From Modicisalibacter tunisiensis (GTDB taxonomy: Bacteria > Pseudomonadota > Gammaproteobacteria > Pseudomonadales > Halomonadaceae): a stretch of 64,000 bases of DNA. The notes beneath the pieces are model-generated. The model ran no database searches. It saw nothing but the letters and a program-made list of their open reading frames with translations, and was not told the DNA's origin. Shown piece by piece: positions 36,453 to 46,500 of this stretch. The position numbers and the translations under genes were made by a program. The stretch covers positions 805,541-869,540 of the forward strand of contig NZ_JAGXFD010000001.1 of NCBI RefSeq assembly GCF_020148005.1, in the 5' to 3' direction. Position 1 is the stretch's first letter. The number at the start of each line of letters is the position of its first letter.

Positions 36453-36705
36453 AGCGCCTTACCTCTCGTGCATTGGCTTTGCGAAAGCTGATGACCCGAA
36501 TCCCGCCATCGACCGGCGTGAAGCACACCACATGGACGCGCTGGCCAATCAGCCCCAGGGCAACGAAGCGCCGCTCGGGGTAGTCATGCCGCGTGTCTTC
36601 CGTGTACAGCGCCCCTTCCCAATCTAAGCGCTCGACTGCCGTGAAGGGCAGCCCCCGCTCGCGTTCGTTGCGTGCGCTCTTGTCAGGATCGAAGTCTATT
36701 CGCAT
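36430..36705 (-). CDS. brnT: BrnT-type ribonuclease toxin
   Basis: A 91-aa RelE-fold BrnT toxin with FDPDKSARNERERGLPF (the NxxKHGV-like start of the family), the YPERRFVALGLIGQRVHVV core and the terminal RVISFRKANAREVRRY, whose basic residues cut RNA in known members. The start at 36705 is preceded by TACAAT on the minus strand, a good -10. The toxin-first order, as here, is standard for brnTA. Confidence 0.85.
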   Translation of the reverse strand: MRIDFDPDKSARNERERGLPFTAVERLDWEGALYTEDTRHDYPERRFVALGLIGQRVHVVCFTPVDGGIRVISFRKANAREVRRYEQATDG

Positions 36706-37036
36706 GGCTTTAATTGTATGGACAAAAAGAAGCCGGGGATAGTTCGTCGTTTGCCGTGTTGCTTTGGGTGGTCCTGAGATACCAGCACGAAATCGCCTTT
36801 CCTGACCTGCTGAAAGCCGCACTTCATCGTTCCTTCATATTCCTACGATACTGCACCTCAGGGGTGCCTTGGGTAACTCTGCCTTGATCCCGGCCGGCCG
36901 GATAAAGGCGGCGCACGGCTATCTGCACGGGCAGGCCGCGCTCTCAAGGCCGGTTAGCCAGCTTGCCGTTAAGCAGCCTTGGCCCTGTATCATGGCGTTA
37001 TCGCAAGGCACCTGCATCGACACCGGGGAACAGTCA
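36706..37036 (+). promoter_or_regulatory. 331-base gap with divergent brnTA and hsdM promoters
   Basis: On the minus side lies the brnT -10 (TACAAT, about 36719). On the plus side TTGCCG (36963-36968) and TATCAT (36988-36993), 19 bases apart, make a modest promoter for hsdM. A transcript starting near 37000 excludes the in-frame ATG at 36992 and supports the GTG start at 37037. The rest contains no supportable gene; an open frame upstream of hsdM has no family likeness. Confidence 0.4.
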
Positions 37037-39016
37037 GTGAGCATCGAAAGCCATTCTCAGACGGCCGCCTTCATCTGGTCCGTCGCGGACCTGCTGCGCG
37101 GCGATTTCAAGCAGTCCCAGTATGGGCGGGTGATCCTGCCGTTTACCCTGCTGCGGCGCCTGGAGTGCGTGCTGGCGCCGACCAAGGCGGCCGTGCTGGG
37201 CGCCGCCCGGGAACACGCCAGCAAACCCGAGGCAGTGCGCGAGAAGCTGCTGCTGCGGGCGGCCGGGCAGCAGTTCTTCAACGCTTCGCCACTGTCGCTG
37301 GGCACCCTCTCGGATACCCAGACCGCCGACGACCTGATGAGCTACGTGCAGGCGTTCAGCCAGGATGCCCGCGAGATCTTCGATCACTTCCACTTCGAGG
37401 ACTTCGTCCAGCAGCTGGCCGCCAACGACCTGCTCTACCAGGTGGTGCAGCGGGTCGCCAGCATCGACCTGAGCCCGGCGCGGATCAGCAACTACGGCAT
37501 GGGGGTTATCTTCGAGGAGCTGATCCGCAAGTTCGCCGAGAGCTCCAACGAGACCGCCGGTGAGCACTTCACGCCCCGCGACATCGTGCACCTGACCACC
37601 TCGCTGGTGCTGACCGGCCAGGACGAGACCCTGCACCCGCACCGCATCGCCACCGTCTACGACCCCACGGCGGGCACCGGCGGCTTCCTCTCCGAAAGCG
37701 ACGAGTACATCCAGCAGGTCAGCGATAGGGTCACGGTGTCGCTGCACGGCCAGGAGTTGAACCCGGAGTCCTACGCCATCTGCAAGGCGGACATGCTGAT
37801 CAAGGGCCAGGACGTGGCCCAGATCAAGCTCGGCAACACCCTCTCCGACGACCAGCTGCCCACCGAGCGCTTCGACTTCATGCTCGCCAATCCGCCGTTC
37901 GGGGTCGAGTGGAAGAAGGTCCAGAAGCAGGTCACCGACGAGCACAAGCAGAAGGGCTACGACGGCCGCTTCGGCCCGGGCCTGCCGCGCGTCTCCGATG
38001 GCTCGCTGCTGTTTTTGATGCACCTGGTCAGCAAGATGCGCCGCCCTAAGGACGGCGGCTCGCGGATCGGCATCATCCTCAACGGCTCGCCGCTGTTCAC
38101 CGGCGGGGCCGGCAGCGGCGAGTCCGAGATCCGCCGCTACCTGCTGCAGCACGACCTGGTCGAGGCGATCGTCGCCCTGCCCACGGACCTGTTCTACAAC
38201 ACCGGCATCGCCACCTACGTATGGGTGCTCTCCAACCACAAGCCGGCCGAGCGGCGTGGCAAGGTGCAGCTGATCAACGCCACCGAGCGCTACACCAAGA
38301 TGCGCAAGTCGCTGGGCAGCAAGCGCCAGTACGTGACCGATCGGGACATCGACGAGATCGTGCGCAGCTACGGCGCCTTCCAGGAAACCGAGGAGAGCAA
38401 GGTCTTCCCGGTGGAGGCCTTCGGCTACCGGCGCATCACCGTCGAGCGCCCGCTGCGCCTGAACTTCCAGGCGAGCCACGAGCGCCTCGCCAAACTTGAT
38501 GACGAGAAGACCCTGCAGAAGCTCCCGGCGGCCGATAGGGAGGCGATCAGGGCCGCCTGTGCCACCCTGGATGCCGAGCGCCGCTACACCAATCGCGACG
38601 CCTTCACCAAGGACCTGAAGGCCGTGCTCAAGCCCACCGGGCTCAAAATCGGCGCCCCGGTCCTCAAGGTCATCCTCAACGCCCTGTCCGAGCGCGACAG
38701 TGAAGCCGACATCTGCACCGACAGGAAGGGCAACCCCGAGCCCGACACCGGCCTGCGCGACTTCGAGAACGTTCCGCTGGATGAGTCGGTGTTCGACTAT
38801 TTAGCGCGGGAGGTAACGCCTCACGTGCCCGATGCCTGGATCGACGAGGACAAGCGCGACCCGCTGGACGGCCGCATCGGCATCGTCGGCTTCGAGATCC
38901 CCTTCAACCGGCACTTTTATAAGTTCACGCCGCCGCGTCCGCTGGAGGAAATCGACGCCGACCTCAAGGCCTGCACCGATCGGATCAAGCAGATGATCGA
39001 GGAGCTGTCGGCATGA
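37037..39016 (+). CDS. hsdM: type I restriction-modification system methyltransferase subunit HsdM
   Basis: A 659-aa N6-adenine methyltransferase. The N-terminal HsdM helical domain begins [20 protein letters not shown]. The SAM site [13 protein letters not shown] lies near residue 207 and the catalytic NPPFG near 285. With HsdS it methylates the recognition site, and with HsdR it forms the restriction complex. GTG at 37037 is chosen over upstream in-frame starts because the family begins at this point and GGGGAA lies seven bases upstream. The long C-terminal region after the methyltransferase core is usual for this subgroup. An RNA element follows before the next gene. Confidence 0.93.
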   Translation: MSIESHSQTAAFIWSVADLLRGDFKQSQYGRVILPFTLLRRLECVLAPTKAAVLGAAREHASKPEAVREKLLLRAAGQQFFNASPLSLGTLSDTQTADDLMSYVQAFSQDAREIFDHFHFEDFVQQLAANDLLYQVVQRVASIDLSPARISNYGMGVIFEELIRKFAESSNETAGEHFTPRDIVHLTTSLVLTGQDETLHPHRIATVYDPTAGTGGFLSESDEYIQQVSDRVTVSLHGQELNPESYAICKADMLIKGQDVAQIKLGNTLSDDQLPTERFDFMLANPPFGVEWKKVQKQVTDEHKQKGYDGRFGPGLPRVSDGSLLFLMHLVSKMRRPKDGGSRIGIILNGSPLFTGGAGSGESEIRRYLLQHDLVEAIVALPTDLFYNTGIATYVWVLSNHKPAERRGKVQLINATERYTKMRKSLGSKRQYVTDRDIDEIVRSYGAFQETEESKVFPVEAFGYRRITVERPLRLNFQASHERLAKLDDEKTLQKLPAADREAIRAACATLDAERRYTNRDAFTKDLKAVLKPTGLKIGAPVLKVILNALSERDSEADICTDRKGNPEPDTGLRDFENVPLDESVFDYLAREVTPHVPDAWIDEDKRDPLDGRIGIVGFEIPFNRHFYKFTPPRPLEEIDADLKACTDRIKQMIEELSA

Positions 39017-39051
39017 GGAAGGGGGCCGGCCAGTCTTGTCTTGCACAGGCA

Positions 39052-39135
39052 TTGACAGTGAAAGGGACATGCCACATCATGGCGACCAACATACCCGCCA
39101 TGCCTCTCACCGAAGCACACTTTGGCGGGTTTTTT
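39052..39135 (+). ncRNA. small structured RNA upstream of the first Abi_2 gene, with its promoter
   Basis: TTGACA (39052-39057), 17 bases, CATCAT (39075-39080) gives a good sigma70 promoter with a start near 39087. The stem CCCGCCA (39094-39100) and TGGCGGG (39123-39129) closes a 22-base loop carrying GCCTCTC and GAAGC, and is followed by six U (39130-39135). TCTGGAG (39139-39145) then lies 8 bases before the Abi_2 ATG. The element at 42533-42621 has the same layout, a 17/22-identical loop and a compensatory stem change. A conserved RNA named the abiF motif has been described beside Abi_2/AbiF genes; identity with it is likely but untested. Confidence 0.75.
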
Positions 39136-39152
39136 GTGTCTGGAGGTCGGGC

Positions 39153-40133
39153 ATGAGCGACTTCCACAAGCCTGCACACAGTATTGACGAGCAGATCGCC
39201 ACGCTAGGCAGCCGGGGCCTGGCGATACTCGACGAGGCTCGGGTGCGTCACTACCTGGCCAATATCAGCTATTTCCGTCTTTCAGCCTACACGCGGCCCT
39301 TCTACCAGCCAGGATTCCAGGAGCATCGTTTTCTGGAGGGCACCGCCTTCGAGGATGTGCTGAGGCTCTATGTGTTCGACCGTGAGCTCCGCCTGCTGCT
39401 GCTGGATGCCATCGAGCGACTCGAAGTCGCGCTGCGCGCCCAGTTGACCAACACCCTGGCCGAGCACCATGGCCCTCATGGCTACCTGGATCCCGGCATC
39501 TTCGACACCCGCTACAACCATGATTGGTTACTGGACAGGCTGGAAAACGCGGCCAAGGGGCGCGAGACCGAGACCTTTCTGGCGCACTACCGCAAGAAGT
39601 ACCGATCGGCCCCCGATCAGCCGCCGATCTGGATGGCCGTGGAGCTTCTGACCTTCAAGGAGGTCTCGACCCTGTTGGCCAACTTGCGGCTCCCTAAGGA
39701 CACCCAGCGTATCGAGTGCCATTTCGGCTGGAAGATGCGGGTGCTGAGATCCTGGTTCCGTAGTCTATCCGACCTGCGCAACGTCTGTGCTCACCATGGC
39801 CGAGTCTGGAACCGCGAATTCGGTAGCCGCCCCGAGATGCCGAGAAAGGTGCCGGCCGGCTGGCCGAGTATCCCCGGCACCATCGAGACAGGGTCTCATG
39901 AGCACCCCGAGCAGCGCCTCGACCCGCGAAGGCGCCTGTATCTCCAGCTCGTGGTGATCGAGTCGCTGATGCAGGTCGTGTCGCCTACCAGCCAGTGGGC
40001 CGAGCGGCTAGTGACACTGCTGGATCATTATCCGCAGGTTTCACGTCCGCACATGGGCTTCCCTGGGCACTGGGACACTGAGCCGTTCTGGCGAGAAGCA
40101 GTGATGAATGCAAGGGAGGGGGCAAAGGCATGA
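39153..40133 (+). CDS. Abi_2 (AbiD/AbiF) family protein, HEPN-like, copy 1
   Basis: A 326-aa Abi_2-family protein. Conserved parts are HYLANISYFRLSAYTRPF, the long helix LYVFDRELRLLLLDAIERLE (near residues 71-90), and LRNVCAHHGRVWNREF. Arg209 and His214 in the last form an R-x4-H motif typical of HEPN ribonucleases. Relatives cause abortive infection, probably by cleaving RNA on phage attack. The gene lies between hsdM and hsdS, behind the small RNA at 39052-39135, and its stop overlaps the hsdS start (ATGA), so hsdS translation is coupled to it. It is clearly related to the protein at 42635-43534. Confidence 0.9.
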   Translation: MSDFHKPAHSIDEQIATLGSRGLAILDEARVRHYLANISYFRLSAYTRPFYQPGFQEHRFLEGTAFEDVLRLYVFDRELRLLLLDAIERLEVALRAQLTNTLAEHHGPHGYLDPGIFDTRYNHDWLLDRLENAAKGRETETFLAHYRKKYRSAPDQPPIWMAVELLTFKEVSTLLANLRLPKDTQRIECHFGWKMRVLRSWFRSLSDLRNVCAHHGRVWNREFGSRPEMPRKVPAGWPSIPGTIETGSHEHPEQRLDPRRRLYLQLVVIESLMQVVSPTSQWAERLVTLLDHYPQVSRPHMGFPGHWDTEPFWREAVMNAREGAKA

Positions 40134-41581
40134 CAAATTTGACGGGACCAAATTTGAACAGACGCGAAGCGGCTGGCCCGAAGGGCGAGGGCAAGGAAAG
40201 CCCGAGTACCTTTCCCGCGTACCCCGAATACAAGGACTCCGGCGTCGAGTGGCTGGGCGAGGTGCCGGCGCATTGGGAAGTTCTGCCATTGAAGGCACGG
40301 TTTCAGGTCGTCGGAGGCTCAACACCGAGCGCAGATGAAGAGCACTGGGGTGGTCAGATTACTTGGGTCACGCCAGCGGATCTAAGCTCATTGCCATCAC
40401 TTAAAGTAGGCACTTCTGCTCGGCAGATCACCCAGAAAGGTCTTGACTCATGTGGCGCAACAATGGTCCCTCCAGGCAGTCTCGTTCTTTCAACACGCGC
40501 ACCGATTGGTTCATTGGCGATTGCCTCCGTGCCGCTTTCTACCAACCAAGGGTGTAAATCGCTGGTTCCTGACAAAGAAAAAGATTCACGCTTCTTTGCG
40601 TACTTGCTAAAGAATAGCACCGAGGCGCTGAATGTTCGAGGAAAAGGAACGACGTTTCTTGAGCTATCCGGTGATGAGCTTTCCTCATTCAAGGTAACTG
40701 TCCCACCACAGGACGAACAATCGAACGTGGCGCACTTCCTCGACCACGAAACCGCCCGCATCGACGCCCTGGTGGAAGAGCAGCAACGCCTGATCGAGCT
40801 GCTCAAGGAGAAACGCCAGGCGGTGATCTCTCATGCCGTGACCAAGGGCCTCGACCCCGACGTGCCGATGAAAGACTCCGGCGTCGAGTGGCTGGGCAAG
40901 GTGCCCGCGCATTGGGAAGTTTTTCCCATCAAGCGCGACTTGGAGTTTCTCACAAGTGGGTCTCGGGGATGGGCATCACATTACTCAGATAATGGGGCAG
41001 CATTCATCCGCATTGGGAATTTGACACGCGACCATATTAATCTCGATTTGACGGACCTTCAGCGCGTCAGTGTCCCCAAGGGATCGGAAGGTGAGCGCAC
41101 AAAAGTTAAAGAGAACGATGTGCTATTTTCGATCACTGCTTACCTCGGCTCAGTTGCTGTGGTCCCGGAAGAGCTCGAGACAGCCTATGTCAGCCAGCAT
41201 GTAGCCTTGGTGCGACTCTTCAAGAAAAAACTTTTACCGAGTTGGGTTGCTTATGTGACGCTCTCCGATGTCGGAAAGAACTACTTGTCTTCCCAGGGTT
41301 ATGGCGGGACTAAGATTCAGCTTTCTCTTGAGGATGTAGCTGAGCTACTGGTGACAGCGCCTCCACTCGATGAGCAAGCTGCCATCATTTCCTTTCTCGA
41401 CCACGAAACCGCCCGCATTGACGCCTTGGCGGAGGAGGGGGACTCCGTTATCACGCTGCTCCAAGAACGCCGCTCGGCCCTGATCTCAGCCGCCGTCACC
41501 GGCAAGATCGACGTGCGGGGCTGGACGCCGCCGGCCGACACGGCGCCAGCTGATCGAGAAACTCGCATGGAGACGGTATGA
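40130..41581 (+). CDS. hsdS: type I restriction-modification specificity subunit HsdS
   Basis: A 483-aa HsdS with two target-recognition domains and two conserved spacers. Each half starts with KDSGVEWLG..VPAHWEV (near residues 35 and 247) and ends with the coiled-coil motif FLDHETARIDAL (near 203 and 422). The two TRD segments are clearly more A+T-rich than the flanks and unlike each other, so the target is a bipartite asymmetric site that cannot be read from sequence. The repeated DNA segments (40235-40282 with 40874-40921; 40739-40770 with 41397-41428) would allow TRD exchange. Its start overlaps the Abi_2 gene and its stop the GIY-YIG gene. Confidence 0.92.
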   Translation: MTNLTGPNLNRREAAGPKGEGKESPSTFPAYPEYKDSGVEWLGEVPAHWEVLPLKARFQVVGGSTPSADEEHWGGQITWVTPADLSSLPSLKVGTSARQITQKGLDSCGATMVPPGSLVLSTRAPIGSLAIASVPLSTNQGCKSLVPDKEKDSRFFAYLLKNSTEALNVRGKGTTFLELSGDELSSFKVTVPPQDEQSNVAHFLDHETARIDALVEEQQRLIELLKEKRQAVISHAVTKGLDPDVPMKDSGVEWLGKVPAHWEVFPIKRDLEFLTSGSRGWASHYSDNGAAFIRIGNLTRDHINLDLTDLQRVSVPKGSEGERTKVKENDVLFSITAYLGSVAVVPEELETAYVSQHVALVRLFKKKLLPSWVAYVTLSDVGKNYLSSQGYGGTKIQLSLEDVAELLVTAPPLDEQAAIISFLDHETARIDALAEEGDSVITLLQERRSALISAAVTGKIDVRGWTPPADTAPADRETRMETV

Positions 41582-42570
41582 CCCAGGGACGCAGCATCCG
41601 ATTGTTTCTGGTGGACGGCACACCCAACGGCCTGCTGACCGCTGAGATCATGAACTGGACGGGACATGTGCTGACCGGACCGCGCAGCAAGCTCAGCGAG
41701 CTGGTGCAGCGCCCGGAGTGCGGCCGCACCGGCATCTACTTCCTGGTCGGGCCAGACCCCGAGAACAGCCTGCGCCCGCTGGTCTACATCGGCGAGAGCG
41801 ACGACGTAGCCACGCGCCTGAAGCAGCACAACCGCCCCGAAGACAAGGGCGGCAAGGACTTCTGGGAGAAGGTCTGCCTGGTCACCAGCAAGGACCAGAA
41901 CCTGACCAAGGCCCACGTGAAGTACCTTGAGAGCTTGCTGATCCAGAATGCCGGAGAGGTCGGTCGCAGCCGGCTGATCAACGGCACCGCTCACGAGTAC
42001 ATCGGCCTGCCCGAGTCCGACCGCGCCGACATGGCGTTCTTCATGGAGCAGGTGCGCACCGTGCTGCCGGTGCTGGGGTTCGACTTCCTACGCGACCGCC
42101 CGATGCCCTCCAGCTCCGCATCCAAACCAGCCGAGCCTGAGCGCCAGCCCTCACCCCGCTTCGTGGCCGAGGTTCCCCGTTTCGGTATCAAGGCCTTTGG
42201 CCAGGAGATCGACGGCGAGTTCTACGTACTGAAAGACTCCCTGGCCCGTGGCAGCTGGACCGGTGCCGATGGCGGCTACCAGGGCCTCTACCGGCAACTC
42301 TGCGACGACGGGGTGCTGGTGGAGGCCGAAGAAGACTTGAGGCGCTTCGCCAGCGACTACGCATTCTCGAGCCCCAGTGCCGCGGCCGCCGTGGTCTCCG
42401 GCCGCAGTGCCAACGGTCGCGAGCACTGGAAGGTCGAAGGTACCGGCCAGACCTACGCCGCCTGGCAGGATCAGCAGGTCAGCTTCGCCGCCAGCGATCA
42501 GGGTACGATGATTGATAAATCCGCAGGGGGGCTTGGCGAGAGCCGCTCGTCTCCCTATACTGCGTCGTAA
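41578..42570 (+). CDS. GIY-YIG nuclease family protein with DUF4357
   Basis: A 330-aa protein. Residues about 50-130 form a GIY-YIG-type domain: CGRTGIYFLVGPD, then VYIGESDDVATRLKQHN, with the catalytic-type Tyr, Gly and Arg in order. The C-terminal 60 residues (FSSPSAAAAVVSGRSANGREHW) are a DUF4357 domain, often found with restriction enzymes. It may be an accessory nuclease of the hsd locus; its role is not established. The start overlaps hsdS (ATGA). The promoter of the second small RNA lies inside its last 40 bases. Confidence 0.85.
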   Translation: MTQGRSIRLFLVDGTPNGLLTAEIMNWTGHVLTGPRSKLSELVQRPECGRTGIYFLVGPDPENSLRPLVYIGESDDVATRLKQHNRPEDKGGKDFWEKVCLVTSKDQNLTKAHVKYLESLLIQNAGEVGRSRLINGTAHEYIGLPESDRADMAFFMEQVRTVLPVLGFDFLRDRPMPSSSASKPAEPERQPSPRFVAEVPRFGIKAFGQEIDGEFYVLKDSLARGSWTGADGGYQGLYRQLCDDGVLVEAEEDLRRFASDYAFSSPSAAAAVVSGRSANGREHWKVEGTGQTYAAWQDQQVSFAASDQGTMIDKSAGGLGESRSSPYTAS

Positions 42571-42621
42571 CAACACCCCCCACGCCTCTCCCTGAAGCGC
42601 ACCTTGGGGGGTTACTTTTTT
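42533..42621 (+). ncRNA. small structured RNA upstream of the second Abi_2 gene, with its promoter
   Basis: TTGGCG (42533-42538), 17 bases, TATACT (42556-42561) form a promoter lying within the end of the GIY-YIG gene; the start is near 42568. The stem CCCCCCA (42576-42582) with TGGGGGG (42605-42611) encloses a 22-base loop with the same GCCTCTC and GAAGC blocks as the first element. GTAA (42567-42570) can add an outer pairing with TTAC (42612-42615). Six U follow (42616-42621), then TCTGGAG (42621-42627) exactly 8 bases before the Abi_2 start, as in copy 1. Confidence 0.75.
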
Positions 42622-42634
42622 CTGGAGCCTGGCC

Positions 42635-43534
42635 TTGCGGTTCAACAAGCCTCCGCTGACCCACGACGCCCAGCTCGACCTGCTGATCCAGCGCGGCCTG
42701 ACGGTCCCGGATCGCCAGCGAGCCCTCCATTACCTGCGGCACCTCAACTACTATCGCCTCGGCGCCTACTGGCTGCCCTTCGAGGCCGACCACCAGACGC
42801 ATCTCTTCCGGCCCGGCACCGCCCTGGACGACGTCCTGAACCTTTACATCTTCGACCGGGAGTTCCGGCTGCTGGTCATGGATGCCATCGAGCGGATCGA
42901 GGTGTCGATCAGGACCGACTGGGCCTATCACATGGCCCATACCCATGGCCCGCACTGCCACCTCGACCGTTCACTGTTCAAGCCGGCCTGGCGCTACGAG
43001 GAGCGCCGCCACTCGCTGGAGAAAGAGGTCCAGCGCAGCCAGGAGACCTTCATTCGCCACCTGCGCGAGAAGTATGACGAGCCCCTGCCGCCGATCTGGG
43101 CACTGGTGGAGGTGATGACCTTCGGCCAACTTTCACAGTGGCTTGCCAACACACGCCAGCGCCGGGATCGCAATGCCGTAGCGCGTGAGTATGACTTCGA
43201 TGAAAGCGTCCTCTGCTCGGTACTGCACCACCTGAGCACAGTGCGCAACCTGTGCGCCCACCATGCCCGACTGTGGAACCGGGAGTTCACCCTGTTACCC
43301 AAGCTGCCCAGCAAACGCCCCCAGCCCCTGGTTGGCAGCCTGCACAACGGCGATAACAGGAAAATCTACAACACTCTGACTCTGATGGCGTACCTGATGG
43401 ACGCGGTCAACCCCCGACATCACTGGCGCGAACGGCTGATTCAATTGATCGACCAACACGGGGTAGATACCTCGGCGATGGGGTTTCCCGATGACTGGCG
43501 AGCTCGACAGCTGTGGATGGCACGTCCTCACTGA
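42635..43534 (+). CDS. Abi_2 (AbiD/AbiF) family protein, HEPN-like, copy 2
   Basis: A 299-aa Abi_2-family protein with [38 protein letters not shown] (near residue 70) and [16 protein letters not shown]. Arg204 and His209 form the R-x4-H HEPN motif. The start is TTG at 42635, fixed by TCTGGAG eight bases upstream and by alignment with copy 1. It lies between the GIY-YIG gene and hsdR, 64 and 63 bases away. It is divergent from copy 1 in most surface positions, so the pair is not a recent duplication. Confidence 0.9.
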   Translation: MRFNKPPLTHDAQLDLLIQRGLTVPDRQRALHYLRHLNYYRLGAYWLPFEADHQTHLFRPGTALDDVLNLYIFDREFRLLVMDAIERIEVSIRTDWAYHMAHTHGPHCHLDRSLFKPAWRYEERRHSLEKEVQRSQETFIRHLREKYDEPLPPIWALVEVMTFGQLSQWLANTRQRRDRNAVAREYDFDESVLCSVLHHLSTVRNLCAHHARLWNREFTLLPKLPSKRPQPLVGSLHNGDNRKIYNTLTLMAYLMDAVNPRHHWRERLIQLIDQHGVDTSAMGFPDDWRARQLWMARPH

Positions 43535-43597
43535 CCTTCTGGTTTTGCACCCGCCACGGTAGGCTGAGGCAAAACATCGCCAACAGCAGGAAAAAAC

Positions 43598-46500
43598 ATG
43601 GCGGACAGCAGGGAACTCCAGTTTCAGCAGGACATCATCGACGCCATGGCCGCCAATGGCTGGCGCGAGGGCCAGGCCAGCGGCTATGACCGGGTCAATG
43701 CCGTCTATCCCGAGGACCTGATCGGGTACTTCCAGGAGGCCTATCCGGAGCGCTGGGACAAGTTCGCCAAGGCGCACCCCAAGGCCCCCGAGACGGCGCT
43801 GATCAAGGCGGTGGTGCGCCAGCTGGAGCGCGTCGGCACCCTCGAGGTACTTCGCCACGGCTTCAAGGTGCCGGGCAACCGGATCGAGCTGTGCAGCTTT
43901 CAGCCCGATCATGGCATGAATCCGGATGCCCAGGCGCGCTATCGGGCGAACCGACTGCGGGTGGTGCCCGAGGTCTCCTATTCGCCCCACGCCCGCGAGC
44001 ACGGCTCCGAGGCGGCTCAGGATACGGGCAAGAGCTATAACCCGCGCCTCGACCTGGTTCTGTTCGTCAACGGCCTGCCGGTGGCCACGCTGGAGCTCAA
44101 GAGCGCCTTCAAGCAGTCTGTCGAGAACGCCAAGCGCCAGTATTGCTACGACCGCCCGGTGAAGGATCCGGTGACCCGCAAGCCCGAGCCGCTGCTGACC
44201 TTCAAGCGCGGCGCCCTGGTGCATTTCGCGGTCAGCCAGGACGAGGTGGCGATGACCACCAAGCTCGCCGGCAAGGACACCGTCTTTCTACCCTTCAACC
44301 AGGGCACCAAAGACGGCGGCGCCGGTAATCCGCCCGCCCCGGACGAGAATACTTATGCCACCTCCTACCTGTGGGATCGGGTGTTCCAGCCCGATGCCTG
44401 GCTGAAGATCCTGGGCCGCTTCCTGCACCTGGAGCAGGTGACCAAGGAAGACTTCGACGGCCGCCGCCAGACCCAGGAGACGCTGATCTTCCCCCGCTTC
44501 CATCAGTGGGACGTGGTCAACCGGCTGGTCGAGACCACTCGCGAGGAGGGGCCGGGGCGCCGTTATCTGGTGCAGCACAGCGCCGGTTCGGGCAAGTCGA
44601 ACTCGATCGCCTGGACGGCCCACCAGCTGGCGAACCTCTACGACGGAAACGGCCACAAGCAGTTCAACTCGGTGATCGTGGTCACCGACCGCACGGTGCT
44701 CGACAGCCAGCTGCAGGACACCATCTACCAGTTCGAGCATGCCCATGGTGTGGTCTGCCCGATCACCCGCGACATTGGCAACCAGAGCAAGTCCGAGCAG
44801 CTCGCGGTGGCGCTGGCCAGCAACACTCGTATCATTATCGTCACCCTCCAGACCTTCCCGGCACTGTTCGATGCCCTCGACAGGCGCCCGCAGCTGGCCG
44901 AGGGCAGTTACGCGGTGATCGCCGACGAGGCGCACTCCTCCCAGACCGGCTCCTCGGCCAGCAAGCTCAAGGCGCTGCTGGCCGCCGCCGGGGAGACCAC
45001 GGAAGACGAGGAGGAAGTGAGCGCCGAGGCGCTGATGGATGCCGCCGTGAGCGCGCGCCAGCCAAGCAAGAAGATCAGCTACTACGCCTTCACCGCCACC
45101 CCCAAGGCCAAGACCCTGGAGCTGTTCGGCCGAGCGCCCGACCCCGAGCTGCCGCCCGGCAGCGACAACAAACCCGAGCCCTTCCACCTGTACTCGATGC
45201 GCCAGGCCATCGAGGAGGGCTTCATCCTCGATGTGCTCACGAACTACGTCACCTACAGCACCGCCTGGCGCCTCGCTCACCCGGACGGCGACGATCAGGA
45301 AGTGGATTCCAAGAAGGCCTCGAGAACCCTGGCCAAGTGGGTACGACTGCATCCCCACAACATCGGCCAGAAGGTGGAGGTGATCGTCGAGCACTACCGG
45401 GCCAACGTGAAGCACCTGCTGGACGGTCAGGCCAAGGCCATGGTGGTCACCGCCAGCCGTCAGGAAGCCGTGCGCTATGCGCTCTCCATGCGCCACTACG
45501 TGAAGGAGAAGGGCTACCAGGACGTGCATCCGCTGGTGGCCTTTTCGGGCAGCGTGCTGCCGGATGAGGTGATCGAGGAGGAGGTCACCGAGACCAACGC
45601 CAAGCTCAACCCGGGCCTCAAGGGGCGCGATCTGGCCGAGGCTTTCGATACCGACGACTACAACGTTATGATCGCGGCCAACAAATTCCAGACCGGCTTC
45701 GATCAGCCCAAGCTGTGCGCCATGTACGTGGACAAGAAGCTGCAGGGCGTGGACTGCGTGCAGACCCTCTCACGGCTCAACCGCATCTTCCCGGGCAAGG
45801 AAACCTTCATCCTCGACTTCTTCAACGACCCCGAGGAAATCCTTGGCGCCTTCGCTCCCTACTACCGCAAGGCCGAGCTGGCCGATGTCTCCGACGTCAA
45901 CGTGGTCTACGACCTGCAGCAGACCCTGGATGCCAGCGGAATCTATCACTGGGAGGAGGTCGAGGCTTTCGCTAAGGCCTTCTTCGATCCCAAGGCACCC
46001 GCCACCCAACTGAGCTACTACTGCAAGCCGGCCAGGGAACGCTTCACCACGCGCTACAAGGCGATCGTCGATCAGATCCAGACCTGGCAGGCGGCGCGAC
46101 AGCAGGCCGAGCAACAAGGCGATCAGGCGGGCGTGCACCGCGCCGATCAGGAGCTCAAGGACGCCGGCACCACCCGCGACGAGCTGGACCTGTTCCGCAA
46201 GAACCTCGCCAGCTTCGTGCGCACCTATGAGTTCCTGTCGCAGATCGTGCACTTCGACGACCGCGAACTGGAGCAGCTCTGCGTGTTCGCCAAGCACCTC
46301 CAGCCGCTGCTGCGTACCGATCGGAGCGAGGAAGACACCATCGACGTCAGCGAACTCGAGCTGACCCACTACCGGTTGACCAAACGCGCCGAGCACCAGC
46401 TTCGCCTGGAAGAGAAGCAGGGCGATTATGGCCTTCAGCCGATCAGCGAGGTCGGCTCCGGTAAGCCCCATGATCCCGAGAAGAAGCGCCTGGACGAGAT

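Noticed and set aside
36869-37036. N-terminal extension of HsdM from an upstream Met
   Set aside because: The extra 56 residues lack family likeness and the likely promoter -10 at 36988-36993 lies inside them.
39094-39135. Reading the hairpin simply as the hsdM terminator
   Set aside because: It has its own promoter, and loop sequence, stem covariation and spacing to the start codon are shared with the element at 42576-42621, which follows an unrelated gene.
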